Under the pieces are notes generated by a model. The model had not been told where the DNA came from. It made no database searches and saw only the letters and a list, made by a program, of their open reading frames with translations. The position numbers were made by a program, and so were the translations under genes. 64,000 nt of DNA from Rhynchopus euleeides (Eukaryota; Euglenozoa; Diplonemea; Diplonemida; Diplonemidae), in contig OY723324.1 in assembly GCA_963210315.1 (NCBI GenBank), forward strand, positions 1,240,001-1,304,000. Direction: 5' to 3'. Below, piece by piece: positions 51,706-62,600 of the stretch (its first letter is position 1; each line of letters opens with the position of its first letter).

Positions 51706-54700
51706 ATGGCAGCCGCAGCGCTGCTGTCGCTGTGTTTCGGTACATCATGCCCAAGTGGTGCGGGTCCACAGTGCACCGCGGAGCTTGCTCGGGTGTCGGG
51801 TGAGCCGTGGCGCATCGCTGTGTCCCGTGACGACACGTTGGTTGCGGTGTCAGCGAGGGGGGTTAGTGGTTTGAATGTGTACAAGCTGAGCACAGCAGAT
51901 CCTGTCACAGTTCCCACCTACAGCGATGTCGCCGACGCTGCGTTCTCTTCTGATGCAAAGAGCCTGGCTGTGGCACTGCGGTCGGGTGGCGTTGCTGTCA
52001 TCAACTTGAGCACCGGGACGGAACTGTGGTCAGACACAACGAAAGGGTATTGCACCTCCGTTGCCTTCTCACCTGACGGGACACGTGTTGCCTCTGGGCA
52101 CTCTGACGGGAGCATCTACATCTGGGATACAGAAACTCACACCCCAGCGCTGTCCCTCACTGCTGGTCACACCGACCGGGCGTACGGGTTGACGTACACC
52201 CCTGACGGAGGAAGGCTCATCAGCGGTTCGTGGGATGGCAAAGTGATTGTGTGGGATGCAAGAACTGGGACCCTTCTCAGGAAGCTGGCGCATCACGCAA
52301 ACTATGTCTACAGCATACAGGTGTCGCCTGGTGGTTTGTTCTTCGCGAGTGCGAGCACGGGGTCAACCGACACGGTGAACATCTACACACTGAGCGACTA
52401 CACCATCCACAGAAGGATATCCAAGAGCGCAGGCACGTTCGACCTGTCCTTCTCCAACGACTGGAGCAAGCTGGTGGTGGTGGGAAAAGGCAACATGGAG
52501 GTGTACTCCGTGGATACCGGCAACCTGCTGGCGTCGCACAAGATGCCATCGTCATACACGTACAGCGCTTCCTACTTCCACACCACCGACACCATCATCA
52601 CGGCAGAGAGGGTCAGGACGAATGCAGCAATCCTCATGTGGAACGACCTCGCGCCTCCAACACCTCCTCCCCTCTTCCCACCCTGCCCCAGTGGTGCGGG
52701 TCCTCTGTGCGTGGCGCGGTTTGCTTGGGGCATACAGTTTGCCCATCGCGTGACAGTTTCGCCGGACGACACGCTGGTCGCGGTGAGTGGCTTGCTTCGT
52801 GGGTTGCACGTGTTTCGCGTGAGCACAGGTGCTGCGGTCGCAGTCCCCCACGGCATCGCCTACATTTCAGCAAGCGAATCTGCGTTCTCTCCCAATTCAG
52901 AGAGACTGATTGTGGCACTGCGGAAGGGTGGCGTTGCTATCGTAAGCTTGATCACCGGGTTGGAAGAGTGGAGGCAGTCCGTCGCGCGCGGCACGGACAG
53001 GTATAGCACCTCTGTTGCCTTCTCACCTGACGGGCTGTACGTTGTCGCTGGGTATACTGACGGAAGCATCTCCCTCTGGGATACCTCAACTTTTACCCCA
53101 CGGCAATTCACCGGGCACACCAAGCAGATCTCCGCCTTAGCGTTCACCCCTGATGGAGGGCGACTCATCAGCGGGTCGCACGACGACAATGTTGTTGTGT
53201 GGGATGTAAGGACTGGCGCGAGACTAAAGACCCTGACGCATCACACAAGCTCTGTCGTGTCCGTCCTGGTGTCACCAGGTCCGGAGCTATTCTTCGCGAG
53301 CCTGGGGGAAGCCGACGCGGTGAACATCTACTTCCTTGGTCGGGACTACTCCATCTACAGGTCGATCCCGATTACTGCATACAGGCACGGCATATCGTTC
53401 AGCCGCGATGGGAGCAAGCTGGTGGTGGCGGGGCAGGGCGACATGGAGGTATACTCGGTGGGTACCGGCGACCTCCTCGAGTCACACAGCATGCCATCGT
53501 CGGACATCGTATCGTCAGTTTCGTACTTCCACACGAGAGACACCATCGTGACGGTCATGTTTAACGCCCCCGACGTCCTCTTGTGGACCGACGTCTCGCC
53601 GCCAACAGCCTGCCCAAGTGGTGCGGGCCCACAGTGCACCGCGGAGCTTGCTCGGGTGTCGGGTGAGCCGTGGCGCATCGCTGTGTCCCGTGACGACACG
53701 TTGGTTGCGGTGTCAGCGACGGGGGGTAGTGGTTTGAATGTGTACAAGCTGATCACAGCAGATCCTGTCACAGTACCCACCTACAGCGACGTCGCCGACG
53801 CTGCGTTCTCTTCTGATGCAAAGAGCCTGGCTGTGGCACTGCGGTCGGGTGGCGTTGCTGTCATCGACTTGATCACCGGGACCGAACTGTGGTCAGACAC
53901 AACGAAAGGGTATTGCACCTCCGTTGCCTTCTCACCTGACGGGACACGTGTTGCCTCTGGGCACTCTGACGGGAGCATCTACATCTGGCATTCACGGTGT
54001 GGTGACGCAGCGGTGTCCCTCACTGCTGGTCACACCGACCGGGCGTACGGGTTGACGTACACCCCTGACGGAGGAAGGCTCATCAGCGGTTCGTGGGATG
54101 GCAAAGTGATTGTGTGGGATGCAAGAACTGGGACCCTTCTCAGGAAGCTGGCATATCACGCAAACTATGTCTACAGCATACAGGTGTCGCCTGGTGGTTT
54201 GTTCTTCGCGAGTGCGAGCACGGGGTCAACCGACACGGTGAACATCTACACACTGAGCGACTACACCATCCACAGAAGGATATCCAAGAGCACAGGCACG
54301 TTCGACCTGTCCTTCTCCAACGACTGGAGCAAGCTGGTGGTGGTGGGAAAAGGCAACATGGAGGTGTACTCCGTGGATACCGGCAACCTGCTGGCGTCAC
54401 ACAAGATGCCATCGTCATACACGTACAGCGCTTCCTACTTCCACACCACCGACACCATCATCACGGCAGAGAGGGTCACGACGAATGCCGGAATCCTCTT
54501 GTGGAACGACGCCTTGCCTCGAACACCTCCAACGCCTGCTCCCCCACTTCCACCCTGCCCCAGTGGTGCGGGTTCTCTGTGCATGGCGGAGCTTGCTCGG
54601 GGCCCGCGTGCTGTCCGTCGCGTGACGCTTTCGCCTGGCGACACGTTGGCTGCGGTGACTGGGTGGGACCGTTTGCACGTGTATCGCGTGCGCACAGGTG

Positions 54701-55524
54701 CTGCTGTCACAGTGCCCGTCTACCCTGTTGCATACGAAGCTGCGTTCTCTCCTGATTCAAAGAGACTGGCTGTGGCACTGCGGTCGGGTGGCGTTGCTGT
54801 TGTCAGCTTGAGCAGTGGGCTGGAGCTGTGGTCCGTCCCGTCTGTGACGTGCATTGCGGAGGACCTTTGCACCTCGGTTGCCTTCTCACCTGACGGGGAA
54901 CGTGTTGCCTCTGGGTATACTGGTGGCCGTATCTACATCTGGGACGCAGCCACTGGTGCCAGACTGATGGCACTTACTGCCGCTGCTGCCAGTTACACCG
55001 AGGTCACTGCGTTGGCGTTCACCCCCGACAAAGGAGAACTCATCAGCGGGTCGTCCGACGGAAAAATCATTGTGTGGGATGCAATGACTGGTGTTATAGT
55101 TCAGACGCTGACGGACCACACAGGCTATGTTCACTCCATCGTGGTGTCGCCGCATTCCATCGGGGTGTCGCCGTATTTCGTCGCGACTCTGGGTGTCGGG
55201 ACGTCAGGTGCCACGGTGCACATCTACAGACTGGACCACCAGTTCTCGTACAGCCTCTTCCAGAGCGTGAGGAAGAGTACTAGATACGCGGAAGGGATGT
55301 CTTTCAACCACTATTGGACCGCGTTCGTGCTGGTGGGTCAAGGTGGCATGGAGGTGTACAAACTGGCTTTTGGTCAACTGGTGCATTCACACAGCATGAC
55401 ATCGGTACCCACACGGGCAGTTTCGTGCTTCCACACCAGGGACACCATCATGTCGGTCGAGTGGGGTACGGAACCCCGAATCCTCTTGTGGGAGGATATG
55501 GGACAGCCGCCCATTGATGGATGA
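51706..55524 (+). CDS. four-propeller WD40-repeat protein
   Basis: 1,272 residues from the ATG at 51706 (CGCCATGGC). After a short hydrophobic start (MAAAALLSLCFG) come four homologous modules of 309-322 residues, each opening with CPSGAG(P/S): residues 15-326, 327-635, 636-950 and 951-1272. Within each module, WD-type blades recur (VAFSPDGTRVASGHSDGSIY-IWD, LTYTPDGGRLISGSWDGKVI-VWDARTG), enough for about one seven-bladed propeller. Modules 1 and 3 are nearly identical at the DNA level; 2 and 4 are diverged. The start may be a weak signal peptide and the two Cys at each module head could pair, so a secreted or surface protein is possible. WD40 propellers are scaffolds; the partner is unknown. 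Confidence 0.85.
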   Translation: MAAAALLSLCFGTSCPSGAGPQCTAELARVSGEPWRIAVSRDDTLVAVSARGVSGLNVYKLSTADPVTVPTYSDVADAAFSSDAKSLAVALRSGGVAVINLSTGTELWSDTTKGYCTSVAFSPDGTRVASGHSDGSIYIWDTETHTPALSLTAGHTDRAYGLTYTPDGGRLISGSWDGKVIVWDARTGTLLRKLAHHANYVYSIQVSPGGLFFASASTGSTDTVNIYTLSDYTIHRRISKSAGTFDLSFSNDWSKLVVVGKGNMEVYSVDTGNLLASHKMPSSYTYSASYFHTTDTIITAERVRTNAAILMWNDLAPPTPPPLFPPCPSGAGPLCVARFAWGIQFAHRVTVSPDDTLVAVSGLLRGLHVFRVSTGAAVAVPHGIAYISASESAFSPNSERLIVALRKGGVAIVSLITGLEEWRQSVARGTDRYSTSVAFSPDGLYVVAGYTDGSISLWDTSTFTPRQFTGHTKQISALAFTPDGGRLISGSHDDNVVVWDVRTGARLKTLTHHTSSVVSVLVSPGPELFFASLGEADAVNIYFLGRDYSIYRSIPITAYRHGISFSRDGSKLVVAGQGDMEVYSVGTGDLLESHSMPSSDIVSSVSYFHTRDTIVTVMFNAPDVLLWTDVSPPTACPSGAGPQCTAELARVSGEPWRIAVSRDDTLVAVSATGGSGLNVYKLITADPVTVPTYSDVADAAFSSDAKSLAVALRSGGVAVIDLITGTELWSDTTKGYCTSVAFSPDGTRVASGHSDGSIYIWHSRCGDAAVSLTAGHTDRAYGLTYTPDGGRLISGSWDGKVIVWDARTGTLLRKLAYHANYVYSIQVSPGGLFFASASTGSTDTVNIYTLSDYTIHRRISKSTGTFDLSFSNDWSKLVVVGKGNMEVYSVDTGNLLASHKMPSSYTYSASYFHTTDTIITAERVTTNAGILLWNDALPRTPPTPAPPLPPCPSGAGSLCMAELARGPRAVRRVTLSPGDTLAAVTGWDRLHVYRVRTGAAVTVPVYPVAYEAAFSPDSKRLAVALRSGGVAVVSLSSGLELWSVPSVTCIAEDLCTSVAFSPDGERVASGYTGGRIYIWDAATGARLMALTAAAASYTEVTALAFTPDKGELISGSSDGKIIVWDAMTGVIVQTLTDHTGYVHSIVVSPHSIGVSPYFVATLGVGTSGATVHIYRLDHQFSYSLFQSVRKSTRYAEGMSFNHYWTAFVLVGQGGMEVYKLAFGQLVHSHSMTSVPTRAVSCFHTRDTIMSVEWGTEPRILLWEDMGQPPIDG

Positions 55525-56672
55525 TGTTAAGACCACGGGACAGGCACGCCGTTGTGCCTTCCTGTTCACTTTTGCCACCTGTGTCAGGAGGCACCCCACC
55601 CCCCTCGTATGGAACGGTGACCTGTTTCCAGCTCCCGAGGAGTGTCCGCCCAGACGGGCGAAGCAGCACTACATGACGGCAGCCCTGCAGCATGTTTCCA
55701 CAGCACCCACCAGGATCGCAATGAAAGTGCGATGCCTTTGTCCTATGTTCTCACGAGGCTGCCCACTTGTGTGCAGCCTCACGTTCAAAGCCCTCGTGTT
55801 GTGCTCGCCCCCCCCCCCCCCATATCCCTTTGCTTGATCTTTCCCATCAGACCACCAGACCTGTGTCTGTTCGCATTCAAAACAAACTACCTGTTTCAGT
55901 GCCGGGTGTTTCGGAACCACACCTTGCAGGTGGGTGCGGCACTCTTTTGTGGCGATGTTTTGTTGGCCTTTTCCGTCGCGACGTGTCGCGTTCCGCTCCG
56001 TTCGCACTGTGTGGATCATTCATTCCTGTCACAGTGTGGGCGAGTTGAGAACAAGCCAGGCAGGAGCAAGGATCTCCTCACGCAGTCCAGTCAGATTCGC
56101 ACTGCGGGACCATTCATTCCTGTCACAGTGTGGGCGATTTGACAACAAGCTGGCCGGAGCACTCTCCTCGCAGTCCCAGTCAGATTCCCGCCCCCTCCGC
56201 GAGAACAGCCGCGTCAAGGGTACGCATCTTTGTCGACTCTGGTTCTCTGCACCCGACTCTCCACCACCCTTCCCCCACCGCCCTCCCACACACACCCACC
56301 CACTCGAGTGGGGCATCCGCTGTGACGTCGGGGTGGGCGGGGAGTGGGCACAGATCCGCGCAGGGTTACCCACTTACAACCACTATCACTACACACCGAC
56401 TCACAGGCAGCGCATAGACCGCAACAACACACCCAGATGGCCTGACCCTGTCCACACAGCACGCCCCCCCTCCCCCCCAAGTTAATGCCTGGCCTTGCCT
56501 CTTGAAGGCCCTCCCCCCCTGCACCCCACCCCACTCCCCCCCCCTCCCCTCCCCGCCGTGACTCAACGGGGCTGACAAAAAGAAAGCTGCCCCTTCCCCC
56601 CGATTATCCTATTTGAAAACGGTTATTTTTTTTGAATTCCTGCCCCCACCCCCTACACCCTCCTACCCCAGG
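55525..56672. other. intergenic with a 95-bp tandem duplication
   Basis: No gene. Contains the duplication listed below, and a long C-rich tract ending CTCCTACCCCAG one base before the next ATG context. Confidence 0.5.
56001..56187. repeat. 95-bp tandem duplication
   Basis: Two copies starting TTCGCACTGTG (56001) and TTCGCACTGCG (56096). Both hold CATTCATTCCTGTCACAGTG and a GGAGCA...CTCCTC...CAGTC stretch. They differ at scattered positions. Confidence 0.85.
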
Positions 56673-59600
56673 ATGGCCCCGGCACGATATCACCCATGGG
56701 GCGCAGTGTGGCTGGTGGTGCTGTCTGCCGCCGCTGCGGCTCTGCCGAGCCCTAGTCCTGATGCGGGGGGGGCGGGCAACACCACCGCGTCGCCGCTGGT
56801 GCTGGGGCGTGGGCCCCCCGTCACCTGCGAGGCGTGGGAGGCGCGCCGGGCGGAGCTCGTCAGCTTTCAGAAACGGCAGAAGCCAGGGTCGGGTGGGCCG
56901 TATATACCACACCCGTCGAACAACTCTGTGGATAGCGACTACAGGCAGGAGCATGTGCCGTACATCACTTTGATCGGGAACAATAAGTTTGCGAATGTCA
57001 GCATCGGGGCGGGGACGGTCAACGCAACCGGGAGGATCCACGTCAACAACGACGTGATGGACCCTCTTAAACTGCACTACGTCCCCACCATCTATGTGGT
57101 CAACCAAGACGACAATGTGATCGCCATGGCGGAGTACGCCCCGAGTGACGTCGGGCCCTACTTCATGTTCGAGATCCCTGCCGGCACCACACGCATGATC
57201 GCCTATGAGTACTGCAACCTCCACGGTCTCTACGAAGGGTATTGGGTGGATGTGCCGCATGTCGAACGGGAGCTCCCCCAGGAGTGCGCGATGAACGAAT
57301 GCTACCCGACGGTTGTGGGGTGGAGGGGCGGCATCTGCTTCGAGCACGCCCGCCTCTTCGCGGAGGCGAAGCGGCGGCAGTATGAGCTGTTCCTCACGCT
57401 GGACCCCTTCCTGGGGCACGAGGTCTCCAACACGTCCCTCCTGAGCGAGATCCCCTCCATCTCGCTGCAGGGCTCCTTCGGGCGGGTCTCCGTGGGCAAC
57501 GACACCTTCCGCCACGACATGGTGGCGTCGCGCGACGACACCGCGGTGCACTACATCCACTCCCTCTACGTGGCCGACCAATACGGCACGGTGATCGCCG
57601 CCACATTCCTCACAGCCCTCGACACGACCCCGACTCTGGAATTCGAAGTCCCGGAGGGCACCACGCGCCTCACCCCCTACAGCCTGTGCGTGCGTGAGGG
57701 CCTCTTCGAGGGCGCCTCCGTCGAGACCCCTGTCACGGGGCCCCCCTCCTTCCCCTGCGGCCTCGCCGCCTGCGGCGGCATGCCGCTGCGCAGCAGGCGG
57801 TGCCGCAACTACGAATCCCTCCGTGCAGACCTGATCCGCGACAGCTGGTATTTCCAGCAGAAGCGGGGGCACCCCGGCATGCCCGAGCCGGAGGTGCAGA
57901 TGGGCTTCACCTTCAACGGCATCTTCGCGACGCTGCGCGTCGAGGTGACGGGGCTGCTGCAGACCTCTCCCAACCCATACGACACGGTCGCTGTGTACAA
58001 CATGTTCATCATCAACCAGGACGACACCGTCGTTGCGATGGAGACCGTCGCCCCCACCGACATCCGGTCCTACCTCATCTTCGAAATCCCCGCAGGGACG
58101 CGCCGCCTCAGGGCTGTCGTTGCGCTGACACTCTCCGGCCTACACTATGGGGAGTGGCACGATGTGCGCACCACCGGCAAAACCGCAGGCGACTGCTCCT
58201 TCGGTGGGTGGTATGGCGACACCCTGGGGTACGACCCCGCCTCCAAGACCTGCCCCGTGTTGGACATGTTCCGCGTGCAGATGAACCGGGTGCAGAACAC
58301 AAGCGTGGTGGAGGAGGGCCTTGCCTGGGATGTGCGGGATGCGCTCTCCTTCAGGGGCAACCACGCCGTGGTGGTGGTTCCGGAGAGGAACAGCCAGAAG
58401 GTCCGCATCACGAGCGACCCGCACGGCCTGCAGTACGTCAAGGCGATCTACGTTGAGGACCAAGAGAGCAACGTCGTGGCAGCTGCGCTGTTCGCACCCA
58501 CCCACGAGCCGCGCCTCGAGTTTGCCCTCGACACCTCGTGGGAGACCCTCACGCCGCACATCGTGGTCAACACGCTGGGCCCGCTGAGGGGCGACACGCT
58601 GCGTCCCCCCTTTGAGGCGGCGTGTCTGGTGTCGGGGTGCCCCGAGACGCCTGTCGTGCTGTCGGATCCCGCATGCCCCTTCCCCTACATCCTGGAGGAC
58701 CTGTGGCGCCGCTCGAACTACACCCTGAAGTCGCCCCACCCTGTGGACAACTCCCTGGATGCACCGGAGGTGCAGCGGCACGTCCCCTTCATCACGCAGG
58801 ATGGGAAGCATGCGACGGTCACCCTGGGGGCCGGGTCTGTCAACGCATCCGCGCCGTTCTTTGCAAACCACGCGGGGAACGCGTCGCGACTCGACTACGT
58901 CTCGAGCATCTTTGTGGTGGATCAGCACAACCTTCCGGTTGCAGCCGCGGAGTACATCCCGCTCCCGGGATCTCCCACACTCCACTTCGAAATCCCGATG
59001 GGCACCACACGCATGAAGCCTGTCGTCTACTGCAACCCCTATGGCCTGCTCGAGGGATACTGGACAGACGTGACGGGCTCCACCAGCTCCTACCGCCTCT
59101 GCAAGGTCCACCCCTGCTTCTCCGACGACTCCTCCCCAGTCGCCTCCGGGCAGTGCCGCTCCCTCGAGGCTCTCTTCGGAGAAGCCCACCGCATGCAGGC
59201 CCTGGAGTTCGGCAACGCCACGGGGCATGGGGATGCCGCGTGGCCCCCCGACACACTCCACACCCACGAGCCCCGGGTGCACTACGACAAGCAGGGGGGC
59301 TTCGCCGAGGTGACTGTGGGTGTCGGGCAGACCCAGGAGGTCACACCACCCCCTGCGGACCACCACTACGTCGATGCGCTCTACATTGAGGACGACCGCG
59401 GGAGGGTCGTCGGCATGAAGAAGTTCTGGGGGGCGTCCTTCGCGGAGGCGCGGTATACCCTCGAGGTTCCCCCGCTTGCCCTCTCCCTCACGCCATACCT
59501 CTATTGCAGCTCGCATGGGCTGTTCCGCGGGAGGACTGTGGAGGTGCAGCCGCAGCTCTGCGGGATCAAGCTTCCGGAGGCAGGCGCGCCCTTCGTGGAT

Positions 59601-62600
59601 GTGCCTATCCAACCCCCCGACCTGGTTCCCGATGGGAACGACTCCAACCTGTCGTGCACCCCGTCGGGGATGAAGTATAATGACAGGGAACATTACTCCT
59701 GCGAGATTGCAACGGAGATCCCGGGCCTCACGCTGCACTGGAGGTGGGGGTACCGCTCCGACATCCACTTCGCTGTTGAGGCGATCGGCTCGCAGGGCTG
59801 GCTCGGCATTGCCTTCCCCGAGTCCCCCGGGATGATGTACCCAGCGAAGTCCGTGATATGCTCTGGCGCAGGCACCCTGGCGTACAGCATCACCAGCTAC
59901 GACGGGGTGGATCACGACCTGCTCTTCATGCAGGAGCTCAGCCGCATATCCTGCACGCATGTCAGCGGGACGACCCTCCTGAAGTTCTCCCGCAGCGTCG
60001 GGGCCAGCGGGGAGTGGGACGTCAACATCGCGCTGAACAGGGAAGAGGAGGCGATCGGGATGCACTCTGACCTGGCTGCTCTGGCGGTCGACTTTGAAAC
60101 AGGGCATGTTATGGACTTCCGGAAGCAGCGCTACCCGAGGCTCCGCCTGCTGCACGGATGGCTGATGATGGTTGCGTGGTGCTGGCTCATCCCACTCTCC
60201 GTCATGTCGAAGCGCTACGGCAAACACGTCTTCGGCCTGAGCACCTCCATCACCGTGGGGGACATGGGCCCCGCCTTCAAACTCCACGCCGTCCTCGCGG
60301 GCCTCGCAACGGTCCTCACGATGTTCGCCTTCGCCATCGCTTTTAAATACTTCGGCGACGGCAGATCCTCCATCCCCGACCCCCTCGCACACAGCCACGT
60401 GGGGCCTGTCATCCTCATGTTCTCCCTTGCCCTCGCACTCCTCGGCATGGCAGCACCCGCTTGCGTGCCGCACGCCGGGCCCTGGAGGACTGCCTTCGCC
60501 GCAGTCCACTCCTGGACAGGGAGATGTCTTGCCGTGCTCAGCCTGCTGCAGTGCCTCACCGGGGTGCGGAGGTTACAGGCGTTGCGTGAGGAGGGTCATG
60601 TCTACATCCTCTTCTTCGGGCAGCTGGGTGTTACAGCGCTGCTGTCAGCCATGGTTGTGTTGGAGGTGATCCGGTCGTGGTTCATCGTCGCCAAGGTCGA
60701 GGTCGCCGAGGTGGTGAAGCCGAAAACGGACATCTTCAAATGGGAGGAGGTCCGGCAGCACAACACAGAGGTTGACCCCTGGCTTGTCGTGGAGGGGAAG
60801 ATCTATGCGGTGAGGGCGTGGCTCCGCACTCACCCTGGGGGGCACGCCGTGCTGCTGCAGTGCGCTGGAGAGGATGCCACATCACAGTTTAACAGCTTCC
60901 GGCACAGCAGGTCCGCTAGGGGGAAGATGGATATGTTCTTCATCGGGGAGGTTGCCAACACCCACATGGTATCCGCCATCACGCTTGCGGAGGCCATCAC
61001 CCGCAGCCTCTCTACGATGGACCTCTCCGAGGCACGCGCCGTCATCCAGAAGGCGCATGACACGGTTCCCAAATCCCTCCTCGCGGCCTACGTCACCCTC
61101 CTTGAGAACCTCCGGAGCTACACACCATTCCTGCCTGACAGTCTCCGAGAGGGTATGGTCCGCCCTGAGGCGTACCTCTCTAGAGAGCAGCTGCAGGACA
61201 GGCAGAGGAGGCAGAACGATCCTATTATGCGGAGGGTGGAACTGCACCCACCCACGGCCTGCGCGGTGGCTATGTCTGACATACAGTGCTGCGGGATGCT
61301 GTGGTCGCAGTGCCCTGCCGTGATGGGGACCTGCATCAAGGTGCACAACGAGATAGTCCGGGGTGCGGTCTCCGCCTGCAGAGGGTATGAGGCCCGCAAC
61401 GTCGGAGATGCCTTTCTCGTGGCTTTCGAGGTGCGCTGCGACTGCGTCATGTTCGCCCTCAACCTGCAGGTCACACTCATCAGGGCCAGGTGGCCCCAGC
61501 AGCTCCTGGATCAGCCCAGCTGTGCAGAGGGGCACGACACATCCGGGGCTCTGATCTGGGCAGGGCCTCGGGTGCGCATCGGGCTCCATTGGGGTGAGGT
61601 ATCCACGGAGAAAAACCCAGTCACAGGGAGGGTCGACTTCCTCGGCCCGACTGTGGCGATCGCCACCGCGGTGCACGCCACGGCGACAGGGGGGTCCATC
61701 GCGGTGACACGCACCCTCCTCGACTCGCTCTCCGGGCGTGACGTGTCCTCCATGATGCAGTTCCGCCGCTACGACCTGGGCCCGCTCCCCTCCACCCAAA
61801 AGCTGGAGCGTGTGACATACAACGCTGGGCTCCCCCATGTGACCCTGCTGGCCCCTGCCCTCCTGGAGGCGCGCGCCTCGGAGTGGTTTAAGCGGGGCAC
61901 CGGCACAGGCACAGGCCCCGACTGCGCCTTCTCCTTCGGGACCTACATCCACCCTGCGGCGGGGAGGCAGCGCGGGGTGCGCGCCTCCTTTGCCCCGGGA
62001 GGGGAGAGGTCGCTCGACGGGAGCTCCGCGCTGCTCCCTGCGGAGGCGCCGCATCCAAAGTTCAGATTCCGCACCACGCAGGGCACGGTGGTTCTGGTTA
62101 GGCCCTCCTTCTCCTTCCTCGCATCGCAGCCCAACGCGCCGGATGCTCTGCAGCGGTGCGTCGCACCCCTCTTCGATTTAGTCCAGAAGTGTGAAGGGAT
62201 CATCAAAAGCGCCTGCGGTGAGGCGTTTGTCCTCTCCTGGAATGTGACGAAGCGGTGCACCGAGCACCCGACCCTCGCTGCGCGGTGCATGGTGCTCTAC
62301 CACAGGCTGGGGTGGAACCATCTCCGCCGCCACACCGCGTGGGGCAACCACATGCACTGGGGGATCGCGTCGGGGAGGGTGCTGCACGGCAAGGCTGGGA
62401 CCGATACACAGCGGATCTACGTCATGCTGGGGGGCACCGTCTTCACGGCGTACCGCCTCGCCACGCTGTGCACGCAGCTCGGGACCTACGCGGCCTGCAC
62501 CACGCTGCCCCACGCTGTGGGGATCCGGGAGGAGCCGGGCCTCGCCCCACACCTCCGCCCCCTCGAGGCGTGGTCCATCCAGCAGCCCGAGAGGGGGGGC

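Noticed and set aside
56604..57872. 422-residue minus-strand frame
   Set aside because: Antisense of the redox repeats, no motif.
58140..60509. 789-residue minus-strand frame
   Set aside because: Antisense of the cyclase fusion. It is His/Arg/Glu-rich without motifs, as expected from GC-rich third positions on the coding strand.
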